64,000 nt of DNA from Ailurus styani (GCA_002007465.1 LNAC01000032.1:4677675-4741674); one strand, 5' to 3'; counted from the stretch's first letter, positions 32,651-45,628 are shown. The notes: generated by a model from the sequence alone, not told the origin. Numbers and translations are program-made.

Positions 32651-35626
32651 TAGAATCCAGCAGGGGAAGCTGCCACCTGTTACCTGAGAGACCTGCTGCA
32701 CAGAGCTAGGCAAAGCAGGGACTGCGTTGTCACATGCTACCGGAGCAAACAAAAATCCCATTGTGTGCAGCGGCAAGGCTGGGGGTTGGGGGAAAAGGGA
32801 AGAACAAGGTGGGGCAGGGCAGAAGGGCAGCGCCCAGTGTAACCGCGGCTTGTGGGTTTAATGTGTGCCTGTGGGTGTGGACAGATGTGGTCGGCTGGCT
32901 GGAGGCACACAAGGGCTTGTGTGGGACTTTTAGCTAGAGTCACCCATGTGTGCCCCACAGAGTTCCTGAAGTGTGATTAGAATTTACATTAGCATCACAA
33001 CAGTGGGTGCAGAATCATTTTTAAGGATTACCATGCACCCTCGAAAGTCATGCTTCCGCCTCGAGGAACATTCTTAAATAATTTACTAACACTGTATTTG
33101 CCAGACCCCGCTCCACATTCTTGAGGAAATAAGCGTTCGTATTTGAGAGGAGTCTGGCAGCAGGCGCTAGGGGAGGAGGGCATGTCCACAGAAGCCTGTG
33201 GCATCTTTTGGTGCCTCCCGTCCACGCGTGGCCCTTGCCTGAAATCCACCCTTTCGTGGTCCCCACCCTGTTCTTCTCTGCTCTGCTGCTTAGGAAAAAA
33301 AGCATGGTGACGTCAGGGAGTGAGTTCTGTAAGATCTTTTCCCTTTCCCCTTTTCACAGATGGAGTACCAGGAAATGGCAGCTCACCTTGGGAAGAGAAG
33401 GGAAGGAAAAATGTTTGAAACTGAAGACACATGTGGAAAGTGGAAAGGACAGGGGCAGGGATTGGGAGGGAGGAAGGCAAATCCTGATGGCCTTTCATTA
33501 ATTTTTTTGAAGTTGTTTTTCCTTGCAGTTACTGAGATTTCTCAAGGGGGAAATTTGCAGAAGCTCTGGGAATGTGCTGAGTGCTTTGTCTGCCCTTGTT
33601 AAAGAAAAGACAGACTCTACGAGAAAGTAAATACTCTTTTATTGTAAAGGGACAGCCAAAATTCAGCTTTGTGCGGCCCCCTCTGAATCATGGCTAAGTT
33701 TTGTTAGACAAGGTTTATAAATGAGGAAAAAAAGATAAAAACCATTTTTCAATTCAAGATGTGTGGGCTGAATATAATTTGCATAATTACCTTAAAAGAT
33801 AAATGACAAATCTTCACCCACTGTAGAGACATCTATATATAGCTTGGCATATTGAATAGTTTTTATTTAATATAATTGATAGGCTTTTTTTTAACAAGCA
33901 CTCCCAAGGACGTTTAATAAATACTTTAAAAGGCACGCTCTCTACTAAGATATAAAGTGAGCTTTCTTGATTCCTGTTAAAAAGTCTCACTTGTATTCTA
34001 ATATTATATATCCATATGTGTTTATAATATGTTTGCGTGCATTCACCCGGTAACTAACAGAGATACGCTATTCAGGTGTAGTAGTACTGCAGACATGGAC
34101 CATTAAAACGACAGGACTTATGGGAAGTATGGGGTTGAGGACATGGCACTCCAAAACTTTGTCAGTGACCCACAAAACCAGATAGAAAACTATATTAAAA
34201 AAAAAAAAGGTTGCACGGTTTTACATATGATACGTGATTAAGAAATACATAAATAGTATAATAAATATGGCACTTGATATTGCAACAGAACAGAAGGATA
34301 CCTGTGGAAGTGGGCTTTAGAAGGGTCACAGTTTATGGGTCAGGAAAGAAGCCATTTGCAAAATCAGATGGAAATGGATACCAGCAGATGTGGTTGAGCG
34401 TGGCTCACAGTCCAGGCAGTGAACTGACGTCACTGGTAATCTTGAGGTGTGTACATGGGTGAATTTTGTGTTCTCCTTTGTGGCTCAGGGCATCTGGGTA
34501 CAGTTTTCTGCATTCACTTAATGTTTTAAGTGGTGGAAATCACACACCAGCAAAAGTGAAACTATGTTATGCCCAGACAGTTCCCTAACGTATCAGGCTT
34601 GTTGGAACCAATTTGTGTTTTCCTAACAAGCATTATAGCAGAACTGACTGTACTAGCTCTATTGTATTTTTAAATTTTATCAATTGAAAAGATATATAAT
34701 ATTGCTACTATGGGTCAGTAGTAATCATATTTTTATAATAAATTTCTTAATAATTTCTTAATAAAAGTTTCTATGTCCACTTTAAAAATAATAGTGCCCT
34801 TTAATCAATCAACAAACGAGGCAGGTATTGTGAGTTGCTTTACTATTCATCCTAGCACATTCTACCCCCATGGCATTCCTTGCCAATACAACACATTTTT
34901 TGTTCAAGGCAGATTTAGGCTTGGCCAATCATAATGATAATTTTGTTCCCTATTTTTCCAGGCTCTCTTGCTGCTAGGGGTGGCCTTGTATTCCCAGGCT
35001 TGGCAGATGAGACCTCAGGGCAGTCTGCTAGAACAGAGGGCAGTGTGTTGATTTGGGGGAAGCTTTTGCTTCTCGGAGGTTGTCACAGCTGGCTTCAACC
35101 TTCCCCTTTCATCTAAACTTGATCTCACAGTGCAGTTGCAACCACCCTGTGTCCATGAGAAAAAAACCAAAAGAACGATGAGCTTTGATACCACTGAGCT
35201 ACTGAACCAATACTAACAGCCAACTACCTGTAGACTTCTTGTTATGAGCATAACATAAAGCTCTCTTTCCCCAAACATTCTTAGTTGAGTTTTTGTTAGG
35301 AATACATTTCTAATGAATTTGACAGACAGACATACAGTGTTTAGTTGTCTGTGTAGATTGATAGTTCTCCTGCTTACCTCTGCATTTTTTAAGCCAATGT
35401 GTTTAGAAGCTCCAACAGAAAACGTGATTTAGCTTTTCTGGCAATGAGAGAAGACAGGTTAGAGAGATTCTGAGTGTCTCATCACTGGAACATTTTGCTA
35501 GAACGTGAGTGAGACGAGAGGACAAGGACCCTGACTTGTCTGAGTTTTATACTTGAAGGCAGAGGTAAAAAAGCATTTTGATGCAAGGATTTTATATTAT
35601 GTAAATGAATAAAATATTGATATTAA
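32651..35626. other. Upstream intergenic sequence, no gene
   Basis: About 3 kb upstream of ARHGEF38 with no named repeat, unusually sparse for this window. 32.7-33.6 kb is more GC-rich than the surroundings and has several open frames, none with a recognisable product or splice-defined exon. Confidence 0.45.
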
Positions 35627-35640
35627 GACATTTAAATTAA

Positions 35641-35671
35641 TCTTTAACCGACGGAGCCACCCAGGCATCCC
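35641..35671 (-). mobile_element. Head-only Can-SINE fragment (31 bp) with target-site duplication
   Basis: TTAACCGACGGAGCCACCC plus AGGCATCCC is the 5' tRNA-like head of an inverted Can-SINE; body and A-tail are missing. It is flanked by GACATTTAAATTAA (35627-35640) and GATATTTAAATTAA (35674-35687), a 14-bp direct repeat with one mismatch. Confidence 0.7.
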
Positions 35672-35749
35672 ATGATATTTAAATTAATTTTATTGGAAGT
35701 AAAGAACAAGTAGTTCCTGGTTCATTATTTAAAAAACCACCGGACAGTG

Positions 35750-35870
35750 AATTCAAGACTCAGTTTTAGTTTGGGCTATGACATGAATCAGCCTGATATT
35801 ACAAATGACCTAATCTCTCCAGGTCCCAGCTTCTTCATCTATAAAATGTGAGGATGAGGTAGCCATTATG
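35750..35870 (+). repeat. MIR fragment
   Basis: GAATTCAAGACTCAGTTTTA and CTTCTTCATCTATAAAATGT match a diverged MIR. Confidence 0.55.
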
Positions 35871-36399
35871 TTGTTCACTAAATATTTTCAGTTTTCCATT
35901 TAGACACATGGGAGTATTACACTGCCTTGCACTCTTGTGATTTAAATGTGACCATGTAACTTGGCCAAAGAAATGGATTAAAAGTGATGTATGTCGCTTC
36001 TGGAAAAGTGCTAAGAACCAGTGTGTGATTGGCTATAGCTCTCTTTCCCTCATTTAGATGATGGGCAAGATTCCAGACAGCGGCTGCTCTGTCGGGATGA
36101 GTTTTGGGATGAGGATGACTTAGAGCAGAGCCCCCAAACATCCCACAATGGTTGTGTAGTTTGAGTATGAAAGAATTCTTTGCTGCTTTAAGCCACTAGG
36201 ATTTGAGGCTTTTTAAAAGATAACATCAGCATAACCTAGACTATTCTTACTGCGGTAGGGTATAGATTAAATGATACATCTTGTTCAGGTCCAGCATTAT
36301 GTGGTTTCTGGATTCTAATCCCAGGGCGCTATCAGGTTGGAAAAATCCCAATTCCAAAACAGAAATAATATCTCTTGAATAATGTCATGAATAAATTGG

Positions 36400-36800
36400 A
36401 TTGGAGGAAGGAAAGGAATTTATTATAAGTTAGGAATTCATAGTAGGAGTCCAGGTGCTTGGACTAGGGTAGTGGTGGTAGAGATGGAGAAAAATTGATG
36501 AGTTCAAGTACTTTAAAAAAGTTGAACTAATAGAATTTGTATGTGAGGTAGAATTTGATTGAGGTAGATGAATAAGAAGAGGAATGAAGTTACATTCCAG
36601 GTTTTAAGATTAAATAACTGGGAGGATATTGGTGCTGTGTGCTACAACAGGAAGAAAAAAGACAAGACGAGAGGTAAATTGGGTAGGGTTGTCAAGAACT
36701 CCACTTAAGATGCATTAGGGTTAAAATGCCTGTGAGATATTCAAAAGAAATGTCGTGTAGCCTTTGGATTTATGAATTTGGAGTCACTGTTTAGATTTTA
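36400..36800 (-). repeat. L2 LINE fragment (tentative)
   Basis: AG-rich stretch with AGATGGAGAAAAATTGATGA and GAATGAAGTTACATTCCAGG in the style of a reverse L2 internal region. Confidence 0.35.
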
Positions 36801-36840
36801 AATAAAAAAAACCTTGGTCATCAGAATATACATACCATTT

Positions 36841-37013
36841 TTAAAAAAAGATTTCGTTTATTTATTTGAGAGAGAGAGAGCAGTGGGGATGAGAGGCAGA
36901 GGGATAATCAGACTCCCTGCTGAGCAGGGAAACCGACATGGGGCTGGTTCCCCGAGATCACAACATGAGCGGAAGGCAGCTGGTTAACCGATGGAGCCAC
37001 CCAAGTGCCCCTA
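36841..37013 (-). mobile_element. Carnivore SINE (SINEC)
   Basis: Inverted Can-SINE, AAAGATTTCGTTTATTTATT to GAGCCACCCAAGTGCCCC. Target-site duplication AATATACATACCATTT (36825-36840) and AATATACACACTATTT (37014-37029), two mismatches. Confidence 0.95.
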
Positions 37014-37210
37014 AATATACACACTATTTAAAGTCGGGGATAGATGAGACCCTTTAGAAGGAAAATATACCCAGGAAAGAAGGACCAACATCAAGTCCTC
37101 TTCAGGACTGTAAGTCTTGAGGTGGGGCTGGAGGAAAAGCCAGCACAGAAGGCCAAGGAAAGCAGCCACTGAGGCGGGAGAAACGTGGGAGAATGTGGCA
37201 TCACAGGACT

Positions 37211-37440
37211 GGAGGCAGCTTTTTCTTATTTATTTATTTTTTATTCTTTGCCCCAAGGGTACAGGTCTGTGAATCATCAGGCTTATACCTTTCACAGCAC
37301 TCACCATAGCACAAACCCTCCCCAATGTCCATATCCCAGCCACTCTATCCGTACCCACCCCCCAGCAACCCTCAGTTTGTTTCATGAGATTAAGAGTCTC
37401 TTATGGTTTGTCTCCTTCCCCATCCCATCTTGTTTCATTT
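37211..37440 (-). mobile_element. Carnivore L1 3'-end fragment
   Basis: GGTACAGGTCTGTGAATCAT, CACAGCACTCACCATAGCAC, CAACCCTCAGTTTGTTTCAT and GATTAAGAGTCTCTTATGGT are the inverted 3' UTR of carnivore L1. Confidence 0.88.
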
Positions 37441-37617
37441 TTTCTAAAATTCAAGAATGGTCAGATAGCTGAAAAGCTAGACAAAATGAAAATGGAAAAT
37501 AATTCTTTTAATTTGGCACAAAGATGGTCATTTATGAACTTTTCAGAAGGAGTTTCAGTAAAGTGGTAGAGGTGGAGTCCAAGTGAAAGAAAGTGAATCA
37601 TGTGAGAATGACACTTT

Positions 37618-37803
37618 TTTTTTTTATTTTTAAAAAAGGTTTTTTTTATTTATTTGATGGGGGGAAGAGCAGAGGGAGAGAATCTTCAGGCAGACTCTCT
37701 GCTGAGCACAGAGCTCTTGGGCTCAATCTCACAACCCTAAGATCATGACCTGAGCCAAGACCAAGAGTCAGATGCTTAACCCACTGAACCATCCAGGCGG
37801 CCC
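37618..37803 (-). mobile_element. Carnivore SINE (SINEC)
   Basis: Inverted Can-SINE, TTTTATTTATTTGATGGGGG to GAACCATCCAGGCGGCCC, older and diverged. Target-site duplication approximately AGAATGACACTTTT / AGAAGGACACTTCT. Confidence 0.93.
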
Positions 37804-37839
37804 CAGAAGGACACTTCTGAGAAACTGTGCTATGATGTA

Positions 37840-38060
37840 CTGTTACTGAGCAATTACTATATGTAGCAATTATACCGTGCAAAATAGTGATGAAGGTAGA
37901 CTCATATCCATGTGTGATAGATCCCCAAACAAGTTCAGAGAAGTTAAGTGATTTTCCCCCAATCACACAACCAGTTAATGATGGAGTAAGGATAGATTCA
38001 GGCTCTCTTAGAGCAACACTCACAGTCTCAGCACCGCTGCTGTGTCCAAAATGCCAAGCA
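37840..38060 (-). repeat. MIR fragment
   Basis: Reverse MIR: TACTGAGCAATTACTATATG, CAGAGAAGTTAAGTGATTTT and AATCACACAACCAGTTAATG. Confidence 0.65.
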
Positions 38061-38229
38061 AACCTCCTCATTGGCAGCAAGTGCACCCAAATGCACCTTT
38101 CTTTTGTCTGTTCAAGGCATCTAGGAACAATTCCTTATTACTTGTCTTTGGGGGGGGGGCGAATCTGAGTGATCTGAAATTTTATCAACATCTTAAGTGA
38201 TTTTTACGTGCAGTCCAGCTCAGAGAATT

Positions 38230-39310
38230 CCTGCGAGTGTGCTCTTTGTCTCCAGTACCTCTCTACTCCAATTCATCTTGCCCAGTGCCTCTTGAATTTC
38301 CTTTCTAAACCGTAAATCAGATCATGTCATTCTTCAGATTAAAGAGCGTGATGGATTGTTTCCACTTCCTGTTGAAGAAAATCCAACTATTCTGTAGGCC
38401 TCAATCAGACGGTCCAGTTTCATTTCCGATTACTTGCTGTCCTAGTTATTGATTGCTGAATAACAAATCACCCTCTACAACCTAGTTGCTTAAAGCAATG
38501 ATCATCATTGTGGGAGCTCTCACAGTTCCTGTGGGTCAGAAGTTCGGGAACGGATCAACGAAGCAGTTCTGACTCAGGTCTCTCACGTGTTTGGAGGTCG
38601 ATGTTGGCGAAAGCTGAGTAGGCAGGTAAAACAGTGAAGGGTGACCAGGCATCTGCCTCTTTTCATATATTCTTGCAGCCTCTTTGGTTTCTCCACGTGG
38701 GTGAGTTTGGGCCTCTCTCCCTGGCGGCCTCAGGGAAGTCAGACTGCTGACATCATGGCTCAGGGCTACAAAGGGGAGTATCTCGAGGGAACCAGGCAGA
38801 AACCACAGACTCTTTTATGACCAATCCTAGGAAGTCACATAGCATCACTTCCACCAGAGTCTCAAAGCCTACCCAGATTGAAGGGAAAGGAACATTGACC
38901 CTACCTTTCCCGTGGGAGGGGGAGCAAAGTGACATTGTGGGAAGAGCTTACAGGATGGGAGAAATCGCTGTGGCTATCCATGGAAAATGCAATGTGACCC
39001 ATATACCCAGTACATACTCCATATTCTATTCTCTTTTAGGATTGATTTTGTTTAAGCTGTTTCTTTTACTTGGAATAGTGCTCCCTGTCCTGTGAAATCT
39101 TACTCATCCTTCAAGACCCAGTTTAAATGTTCCCTCCTCCAAGACACTTCCCTTTTGTCCCTGAGAACAATCATTCCCATCCTCCTCTGAGACCACAGAG
39201 TGACATACCTGTATCCTAAAAAAAGGAGCTCTGTAGATTCTATGATTCATTAGATTATGATATATTCAAGATATTTGCCTTTGAAACCCTCATGATTAGC
39301 CATATGAAAT
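38230..39310 (+). repeat. L2 LINE 3' sequence split by an unidentified old repeat
   Basis: Forward L2 pieces at 38230-38445 (AAATCAGATCATGTCATTCT) and 39050-39310 (CTTACTCATCCTTCAAGACC, AATAAATGTTTGTTG). Between them, 38446-38990 begins TATTGATTGCTGAATAACAA, a common mammalian interspersed-repeat style opening that I cannot assign to a family. Confidence 0.55.
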
Positions 39311-41760
39311 CAATAAATGTTTGTTGTTGTGGGGGTTAGACATAGCAAGTTAAGGACTTGTGCAGCCTACTAATTTATGGGGAAAGGCTGAGTTGCAACC
39401 TGAAGTATTCTTTTTCCTCTCTCTCTGATTAGTATCTCCTTTCCTGGGAAAAGAGACTATAGATCTGGAAACAAAAGAGATAATCAGAGAATATTACTTC
39501 CTCAAAGATGAGATCATTAATGCATGTGTGAGATGACCATAAAGCCAGCTTTGAGAGCTCCCTATTCAACTGCAAATTGTTCGTCGTGGCCCTGTTATCT
39601 GGTAGCTGTGTTTTTATATTTACTGCTCTGCTTCCTGAAAGCAACAGTTTCTGTTAATGCACTGACCAAGCAGCAGCATAATAATCCTGTCAGCAAACAA
39701 TGGATGGGAGCTGAGGTTTGGAAGGAGGTAAACCTTCTAATGTTTTTATCCTCTTGACTGAAGTAATTTTAGCAATGACATATGATCATATTTGGGCCTT
39801 TGTCTCAGCTGTAATGAATCATCCATTGCAAGATTTTCAAGGTTGTCAGGGGTGTGGGTGGGCGTTTATCTCGGGAAGGGGAAGAATCTTTGTAAGTGCC
39901 TGGGATAGATAGCCTGGCTATGATCAAAGCCAGCTACATAAGCAAGCAAAGGTGCCACTAGAATCTTTGAAAACTATCTATTTAATGATGCAAGAATCTA
40001 AGCTGGAGCATTGGATTCAATTTCTACTAGTTCATGATCTTCCAGAACTCATCTAACAGTTATTTCAGCAGAACAGCAACTTGGATCGAAACAATTGATA
40101 CAGGAGATGAACCATTCTTATTTCCCGGGGAGAACCCAGAAGACCTTTTAAATTGCCCCCTCTCTCTGGTTTCTCCCATCTCTATTTCCCAAAATTTGGA
40201 CCTCAATGGAGTTAACTGGCTTCTCAACAGGATATAGAACTATATGTACTTTTCATTTTAGTTGTAAGCAGACTGCTTCCTATTTCTTGTACTTATGAAT
40301 AATTCAGAAACATTTATTGAAAAATAAAATCTTAATATTATGGTTGAATATTTAAATTCACATATCATTGTACCATATATTATATGCAAGATTATATGCT
40401 GCAGACTCCTAATGCATGGCCACTAAATGATCCTAGAGACTCGGTGAAAAGAAATGATCCTTTGTTCTTCTACCTCCAAGGCATTCCTTTCTCATTTCCC
40501 TTCGTTTTTCTTTTGTGCCCAAACCATTTTGTCATAAGAGCTCAGTATGTTGGCTGCAAGTAGATATTTGTGCTTTTTCAGTCTGAAGGTAGAAGCACTA
40601 GCAGATGCCTAGCAGGAAGGGCGTGTCTTTAACGAGTGCCACAGGGACTCATAGGAATCACTTAAGTAAAAACCATTTTCTATGGATTGAGTGACTCTGA
40701 AAAGCACATTGGCCACTCAACTAATCACAGACATCTGCCTTGTTAATTCTGAGACTTCTCTAGGAATCTCCTGATTTCTCTCTTGGCATTCAGCCTCTCT
40801 GATGCAGTTTTTTTTTTTTCACCTTTCAAGTGTGAGATTCAGATTGGGCTCAGCATTTTGTAGATCTGTATGACTACTCCTTCAGAGAATATTATTAAAT
40901 TCAAAATTATAGTATCCATAGCAACCATAACTAGGTCAGTTTGCACTCAGAGTAACAAATAACACAGAGAATCTATATCTTTTTCCAACCGACCTCTGTG
41001 CCTGCAAAACTTTGTTAGGCTGCTGAAAGAAAGTGGTTTTGCAGGAAGAGTGCCTGGTAGCACCTGGAAGAGGTATTTTCATATTTATTTGTTATCCACA
41101 CTTAGAAAACTTCATGCATATTAGACAATGGGTATATGATTTTACTTCATACAAACAGTATGAATATTGGAATAATGATTTTTAGTATTGAAGCTTAACT
41201 TCTTTTAAAATATTGTGAATAAAGCCTAGTAAAAATAGACTCAAAGAATTCTTGTAAAAATAATTGGAGTAACATGGAGATGCCTCCCTTCTACTTTGGT
41301 TATAGCTAATATTTTCCCCCAAAGCAGCTGTTTTCCTATTAAACCAAGAAATATTCATTGTTCCTTCCCACTCATCAGTTAAATATTTTTATCTAGCAGC
41401 ATATATAACATGATATGGTTTTTATCAGGGCATTATATACATATAATGTATATGTATATAAAGTATATATACACATATATACATATAATTTCACACTTAG
41501 AAATTTCACACTTTGGACAGATACATATGTGGATAGTGGTTCTGGAGGGGAGCAGAGGGGAATTTTCCTTTTTTACTTTAAGATTTTTGTATTGGACATT
41601 TTTAAACAATCTACCGGTTACTAAGTTCCTTATTAGTATGTATAATAGTATAATTATTAGCATGTCTATCATATGTCTGTAGTATTAGTTGACTGATTTC
41701 TCCTTCAAGTCACCCAATCAAAATACTATCTCCTCAAATCAATAAGTAGAACAACAGTAT
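39311..41760. other. Intergenic sequence, no gene
   Basis: No exon recognised. A TA/ATAC-rich microsatellite-like stretch lies at 41,428-41,488, and short open frames read only through that low-complexity DNA. Confidence 0.45.
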
Positions 41761-41777
41761 TAGAAATAACTACCATT

Positions 41778-41976
41778 GGGGTGCCTGGGTGGTTCAGTCA
41801 ATTGAGCGACCCACTCTTGATTTCAGCTCAGGTCACAATCCCAGGGTTTTGAGATGAAACTCCATGTTGGGCTCCATGCTCAGTGGGGAATCTGCTTGGG
41901 ATTATCTCTTTCCCTCTGCACCTCCCTGCTCTCTCTCTCTCTTTAAAGTAGTAAATGAATGAATGAATGAATGAAT
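41778..41976 (+). mobile_element. Carnivore SINE (SINEC, older subfamily)
   Basis: Forward Can-SINE GGGTGCCTGGGTGGTTCAGT with an ACTCTTGATTTCAGCTCAGG body and a tail expanded as a (GAAT) microsatellite. Target-site duplication AAATAACTACCATT (41764-41777) and GAATAGCTACCATT (41977-41990). Confidence 0.94.
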
Positions 41977-41979
41977 GAA

Positions 41980-42200
41980 TAGCTACCATTCATAGAGAAT
42001 CTACTATGCACATGACTTTTGAAAATTGTAGCTCATGCAACCCTAAGAACAATCCTATGAGGCAAATATTATCATTCTTGTTATGCAGGTGCAGAACTGA
42101 GATTGAAAGAAGTTAAACAACTTCACTCTAGATCAGCTGATGGAGGGCAGAAAGGAAATGATAGCCTGGGTGTCAGGCTCTCAAACCTGTGGTTTTCCCA
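41980..42200 (-). repeat. MIR fragment
   Basis: Reverse MIR: AATCTACTATGCACATGACT, AACAATCCTATGAGGCAAAT and AGAACTGAGATTGAAAGAAG. Begins in the SINE's target-site duplication. Confidence 0.7.
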
Positions 42201-43345
42201 TCAGGCACATTTTCTGCATAAATGAGTAGTCCCTGCCTTCTCTATAGTCTCTGAGTGGGTGATTTCCAAAGAAAATACTGTCTGATTGTCAGAGACAGTG
42301 AATGTTGAATTAGATTTCCAGCCATAACCTCTTTAGTTCCCATTTTAGGAAATGTGATCCATAAATCTTACATGACTGTGAAAACTCATCCTGTTGGTTA
42401 GTCACAAACCCAGAACAAGAACAGGGCCACTGGATGCCTAAACTTTCTTCCCCCTTAATACAATATGTTGTTATTGCAAACACAATCTCCCCCCTAATTC
42501 ACTGTGCAAAGCTCACTCTGTGGGTGTTCTTTGCACAGACATGTCCCTCTTTCCTTATGGCAATGTAGATGTGGATTAGGAGTGACCCACAGCACCTGAA
42601 GACAAACTAAAGATAAAAACAGCATTTGATTTTAAATGTATTAAATTTTGCCCCAATATTAGTATAAACAATGTATTAAAAATGTGCAGACCATTTTGGA
42701 GTGGAATTATAAGGGTGGAAATCCATAATTGTAAAAAGAAGGGAGGGTTTAGAATATGAATAGGTTGAGAAAATAGAAGGAGATTTTAGAAGGCAATAAA
42801 TAAGAGATATTTAGTGAGACCATAAAGGGCAAGAAAGGAGAAACAGCTCAGAGACTCTGATCTGGGAGTGTGTGCACCTCAAAAGAGAGCTGTGCACAGA
42901 AATTCAATAAGCTGACTATTCAACAGGATGTTTAATTCAGCCTCGGACAGACTATGGGGTATCTACTGCTTTCACTTGTTACCAGCAAAAGAAGCTTGAT
43001 CTAAACAGAAGGAATCTTGCCTTTTCTTAAAAACTGTAAAAGAAACATTTAGTATCTCATCGCAAGATGTGTGACTACATGTGTGTCAGGAGGTAGAGGA
43101 GGGGAGTGGGAATGCTCAAGGGCATAGATAGAAAGGTGGGTGTAGCAATGTGTGTGATGAATTAGAAAAAGTAGCAAGTAAGTCTTATAAAACTGTAAAC
43201 TTGTAACAAGGTGAACTAACCAGCATGTATATACATACTTTATCTTACTACTTCTGCTGAGACTCATTTTGATTTTAGTTTCAAGAAATTATCTATGTCA
43301 TTTAAATTATTTATTCCGGAGGTAAATCAAGATGAAAGGTGAAGT
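42201..43345. other. Intergenic sequence, no gene
   Basis: No exon or named repeat recognised. Confidence 0.45.
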
Positions 43346-43349
43346 CACC

Positions 43350-43460
43350 AAGCCAGTCAATGAACACTTATTTAGTGCTTGCTGTTTACTGTTCATAGTA
43401 GGAGTGCTCCGGGGCAAGGAATAGATCACAATTTTTCAGAATTCTGATCTAGTTGGGGGT
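43350..43460 (-). repeat. L2 LINE 3'-end fragment
   Basis: CAATGAACACTTATTTAGTG and TTGCTGTTTACTGTTCATAG resemble reverse L2 3' sequence. Confidence 0.45.
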
Positions 43461-44302
43461 TGCCAAAATGACCTCAGTGAGCAAAGAGATAGTGAAATGC
43501 TCTGCATTTCTGCTGACTTTGGTGACATATGGTGAGTGTCGTAGCCTTGGTTGTGTTGGTCCCGTTTTCTTAAATAAACACACATTATCTGTCAAAAACA
43601 AATTGGATCCAGACCATAACAAGACATTACTTTTTATCATTAATCCATATATTAAGCCTTGTATGGGGATCCCAAAACTATATTTTACTTAAACGTGTGA
43701 ATTGTAAACATACAATTTACTAATATTATGCCTTATCTGGTCTCCTACCTCATTGGCAAAGTAACTCTCTTTAGCAGATGATTCAGTGTTTCCTCCCTGA
43801 TAAGCACTAATTTCCCTAAAAGTGTAACCAAATGCTAATGAAGAAGAGGAGAGTAGACTTTCCAAATTATTTAAGACCTACCCCCAGACCTATTCAGTCA
43901 TAGTCTAAGGTGATTTGTAATGCTCATGTTAAATTTTTCCTTTCTAGATCCCATTGGCCTACCTCCATAATAGATCTGAAGTTTTCCTAGAAAGTCACTT
44001 TTTCTGTAACATTTTCCACTGGTGACTTTAATAATAATTCTTTATGTTTTTCTAGTGTTTTCTGCTAAAACTTATATTTTGATTAGAATTTTGGAGTTTT
44101 TCAATTAATAAACTACGCTTTTATTGAGTACTGCTTGGGGTGAATTTAAACTACCTGATCTCATCTCTTACTTATCAATTTTTCACAGTTTCATTTTTAG
44201 ATAATAACTAATCTCTGTTTTAAAAAGACTTTGTGTAACTCCCATATACTGACCATAGCCTGAAATATAAAGGTGCAGTTTAAGCACCGAGGTTAATGTT
44301 CT
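43461..44302. other. Intergenic sequence, no gene
   Basis: Nothing recognised. Confidence 0.45.
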
Positions 44303-44315
44303 AAAAGCCACTCCT

Positions 44316-44516
44316 GGGGCACCTGGGTGGCTCAGTGGGTTAAGCCTCTGCCTTCAGCTCAGGTCATGATCTCAGGGTCCTGCAATTGGGCCCCACATCA
44401 AGCTCTCTGCTCAGCAGGGAACCTGCTTCCCCCTCTCTCTCTGCCTGCCTCTCTGCCTACTTTTGATATCTCTCTCTCTCTCTGTCAAATAAATAAAGAA
44501 AATCTTAAAAAAAAAA
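44316..44516 (+). mobile_element. Carnivore SINE (mustelid-type)
   Basis: Forward Can-SINE GGGGCACCTGGGTGGCTCAG through CTCTGCCTGCCTCTCTGCC to poly-A. Perfect target-site duplication AAAAGCCACTCCT at 44303-44315 and 44517-44529. Confidence 0.97.
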
Positions 44517-44679
44517 AAAAGCCACTCCTATTTGCAATAAGCTGGGATGTCAAAGCAGGTGGATGAATACATGCACCTGCTCAGCATAAGGAATGGCTGT
44601 GGTCAGGCTGCACGGAGAAGCCTTGCCTTGAGCAGCCCATGGGAAGGAAGAAGAAAGGAGAAATCACTTGCCCAGCTTC

Positions 44680-45010
44680 CTCTTTCCTCTTCTTTTCCTT
44701 TTGTCAAAATCTGCCACATGAGAATTGACTTCTCTTTATTTCTGGGTTTCATGACCTTCATTTGTCCCCCAGAGATTCCTCAAGTTAGGCTGCATCACAC
44801 CAAATTTATTTCCCCACTACCATCTTTGGCCTAGATTACTATTCTTGCTCCCACTCTGGGCCCTTGCAATTGGTTCTTCACATGATTGCTGGAATAATCT
44901 GTCAAGAATGCAAATGACATACTATCAGTCCTCCACATAAAACCAAACCGCATTTGATCTGGCCCCTGCGTATATATCTCCAATTTCATCTCATGCCACT
45001 CTTCTTTCAA
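44680..45010 (+). repeat. L2 LINE fragment
   Basis: Forward L2 landmarks: GCATTTGATCTGGCCCCTGC and TTCATCTCATGCCACTCTTC. Old and broken; the frames are closed. Confidence 0.55.
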
Positions 45011-45410
45011 TCTGATGCACTTTAGTGGAAATTTATCCTGTTGATTATGTTCAGAACTTGTACTCCCTGAATTTGAGGATCCAATGTTTTTTGTCATTTT
45101 TGGAAAGACTCCAACATTATCTGTTCAAATATTGCATATTCTTCACTCTATTTTCTCATTCTCTAACTCCAGTGAGATACCTGACAAATTAAGACACTTC
45201 TATTTCTGTTGCACTTAAAGTCTATTTCTTAATTTCCGTCTATTCGTGCAGCATCCTAATTTCTTTAACTTGCACTTCCAAATCACGAATTCTCCCTACA
45301 GATAAATCTAATTTGCTACTAAACTCATCCATTAAGTTTTGAATGACTATTTCTTTAACTCTAAAACATAATTTTGACCCTTTTTCAAGTCTGCTGGTCT
45401 TTCTTTTTAA
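45011..45410. other. Intergenic AT-rich sequence, no gene
   Basis: Possibly a very old reverse L1 fragment, but not recognisable with confidence. Confidence 0.3.
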
Positions 45411-45421
45411 AATAAGGTCTC

Positions 45422-45628
45422 AAGGTTCCTGGGTGGCTCGGTTGGTTAAGCATCTGACTTCGGCTCAGGTCACGATCCTGGGGTCTTGGAATCGAGCCCT
45501 GCATCAGGCTCCCTGCTCAGCGAGGAGTTTGCTTCTTCCTCTGCCTCTGCCACTCTATCTGCTCATGTTCTCTTTCTCACTCACTCTCTTTCTCTAATAA
45601 ATAAATAAATAAAATGTTTAAAAAAATA
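45422..45628 (+). mobile_element. Carnivore SINE (SINEC)
   Basis: Forward Can-SINE, GGTTCCTGGGTGGCTCGGTT to AAATAAATAAATAAAATG and an A-rich tail. Confidence 0.94.

Noticed and set aside
33028..33602. Cluster of open frames upstream of ARHGEF38
   Set aside because: Overlapping frames on both strands without recognisable domains, splice-defined edges or conservation evidence; they reflect the higher GC content.
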